Part shown: positions 63,236 through 64,000 of the stretch, piece by piece | How the letters are laid out: every line of letters starts with the position of its first letter | Numbering within the stretch: the first letter of the stretch is position 1 | Source: Ifrita kowaldi | Lineage: Eukaryota > Chordata > Aves > Passeriformes > Cinclosomatidae | Direction of reading: 5' to 3' | Length of the DNA: 64,000 nt | Assembly (NCBI GenBank): GCA_013398055.1 | Contig: VZRS01002789.1 | Coordinates: forward strand, 1,241,916-1,305,915 | Program-made: the position numbers and the translations under genes | Notes under the pieces: generated by a model | What the model was told of the DNA's origin: nothing | What the model saw: only the letters and a program-made list of their open reading frames with translations | Database searches by the model: none

Positions 63236-64000
63236 TCCCGTTTGGTGATGGCCTAGCTAGAGGTCTTTACCAGCCTTTTTTCCTCATTTTGGCTCTTCAA
63301 AGAGGCAGGGCATATGACTAAAGGGATAGAAGTAAAAAATGATATGGCTGCTTGGGTCCTTATCTCCATTTCCCTACACATTCCTTCTTTTCCCAGGCCT
63401 CACTTGTTCTCCTTTCCTTGTCTCCAACACTCTACTTTCTTTGCTGCCTTCTTCTTTTAAACATGGATTCTGTTGGCCCTCAGTTCTCCTTTGGTGTCCA
63501 TGACACAATTCTGCTGAGACATGAAGGTGTCCATCAGCAATGTGTTGACTCCTGCCAAAAGGGTACTTGGTGGCCCACCCTGGGGCTCATACAGTCTGTA
63601 GTCCTTTCCCTGACAAGGGCTTCCCAAAAGCCCCTCTAGTATCCAGTCCACTGCATGGCCTGCCTTCTATGCTCTCTGCTGGGAAGGATGGATTGCATCT
63701 GCAAACCAGGTTTCTCTCCGTGTGTTTGATTGTCTCCACCAAGAGCATTATTTACCAAAATGCTGGCAAGTTGGACGATTTTATCAGCAATGCTCAGCAC
63801 TCAGCAGCTGCTGCTGTTTCCAGTGCCTGAAAGAAAGCTGATCCAAACCCTGAGAACCTGCCAGCAGTATCTGCAGGCCATGAACCTGTGACAAAAGAAA
63901 GCTGGGGTGTGATGCCTCCTCCTGCACAGACTGCCAAGCACCCTGGAAGCACTGGGTCTGGGCAATGGGAACAATGTAGACATGGAGGTGTGTTTACCAG
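63236..64000. other. Intergenic sequence, no gene recognised
   Basis: This is unique-looking sequence after the LTR. Short open frames on both strands (63352-63639, 63567-63830) have no recognisable domain. Confidence 0.7.

Noticed and set aside
43501..64000. MTNR1B or another conserved neighbour of FAT3.
   Set aside because: No seven-transmembrane receptor coding block or other recognisable exon was seen on either strand; the neighbour probably lies further downstream.

Overview
This is vertebrate, almost certainly avian, genomic DNA. Introns interrupt the one recognisable gene. The interspersed repeats are CR1-type LINEs; one keeps the ATTCTATG-like 3' end typical of the family. A bird-style endogenous retroviral LTR lies near the right end. 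The species cannot be named from the sequence. No bacterial gene organisation, CRISPR array, tRNA or rRNA gene was seen.

The left 37.4 kb holds the 3' end of FAT3, the giant atypical cadherin, on the + strand. Nine exons (7727-7861, 8871-9028, 16562-17030, 26238-26391, 27534-28189, 29961-30074, 33514-33573, 36145-36180, 36792-37411) join in one frame and encode about the last 800 residues. In order these are an EGF-like repeat, a laminin G domain, two EGF-like repeats, a calcium-binding EGF repeat, the single transmembrane helix and a cytoplasmic tail of about 413 residues ending in a class I PDZ-ligand-like T-Q-V. All cadherin repeats lie upstream of the window. The three exons of 114, 60 and 36 nt that follow the transmembrane exon all begin and end in phase 1. 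Any of them can be skipped without breaking the frame, so the tail is built as a modular, alternatively spliceable cassette.

From 37412 the FAT3 3'UTR begins; its end is not resolved (candidate poly(A) signals at 37782, 39159, 39313, 41698 and 41814). The remainder to 64000 looks like a gene desert. It contains a 3' CR1 fragment (45768-45977), a very old decayed CR1-like LINE (about 53670-55095), a fragment of CR1 reverse transcriptase (56636-56905) and a probable solo LTR near 61645-63235. Around that LTR the sequence 61389-62093 occurs again, apparently identically, at 62497-63201, and part of it again at 62095-62495. The copies are separated by single Ns, which is most simply an assembly false duplication.

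No convincing new biological system was found. The observations most worth following are the modular splicing architecture of the FAT3 tail, including an in-frame alternative acceptor 42 nt inside exon 29961-30074 and a near-perfect donor inside the last exon; the three WIRS-like motifs spread over different tail exons; the CpG-retaining intronic segments that look like candidate conserved elements; and the assembly duplication.
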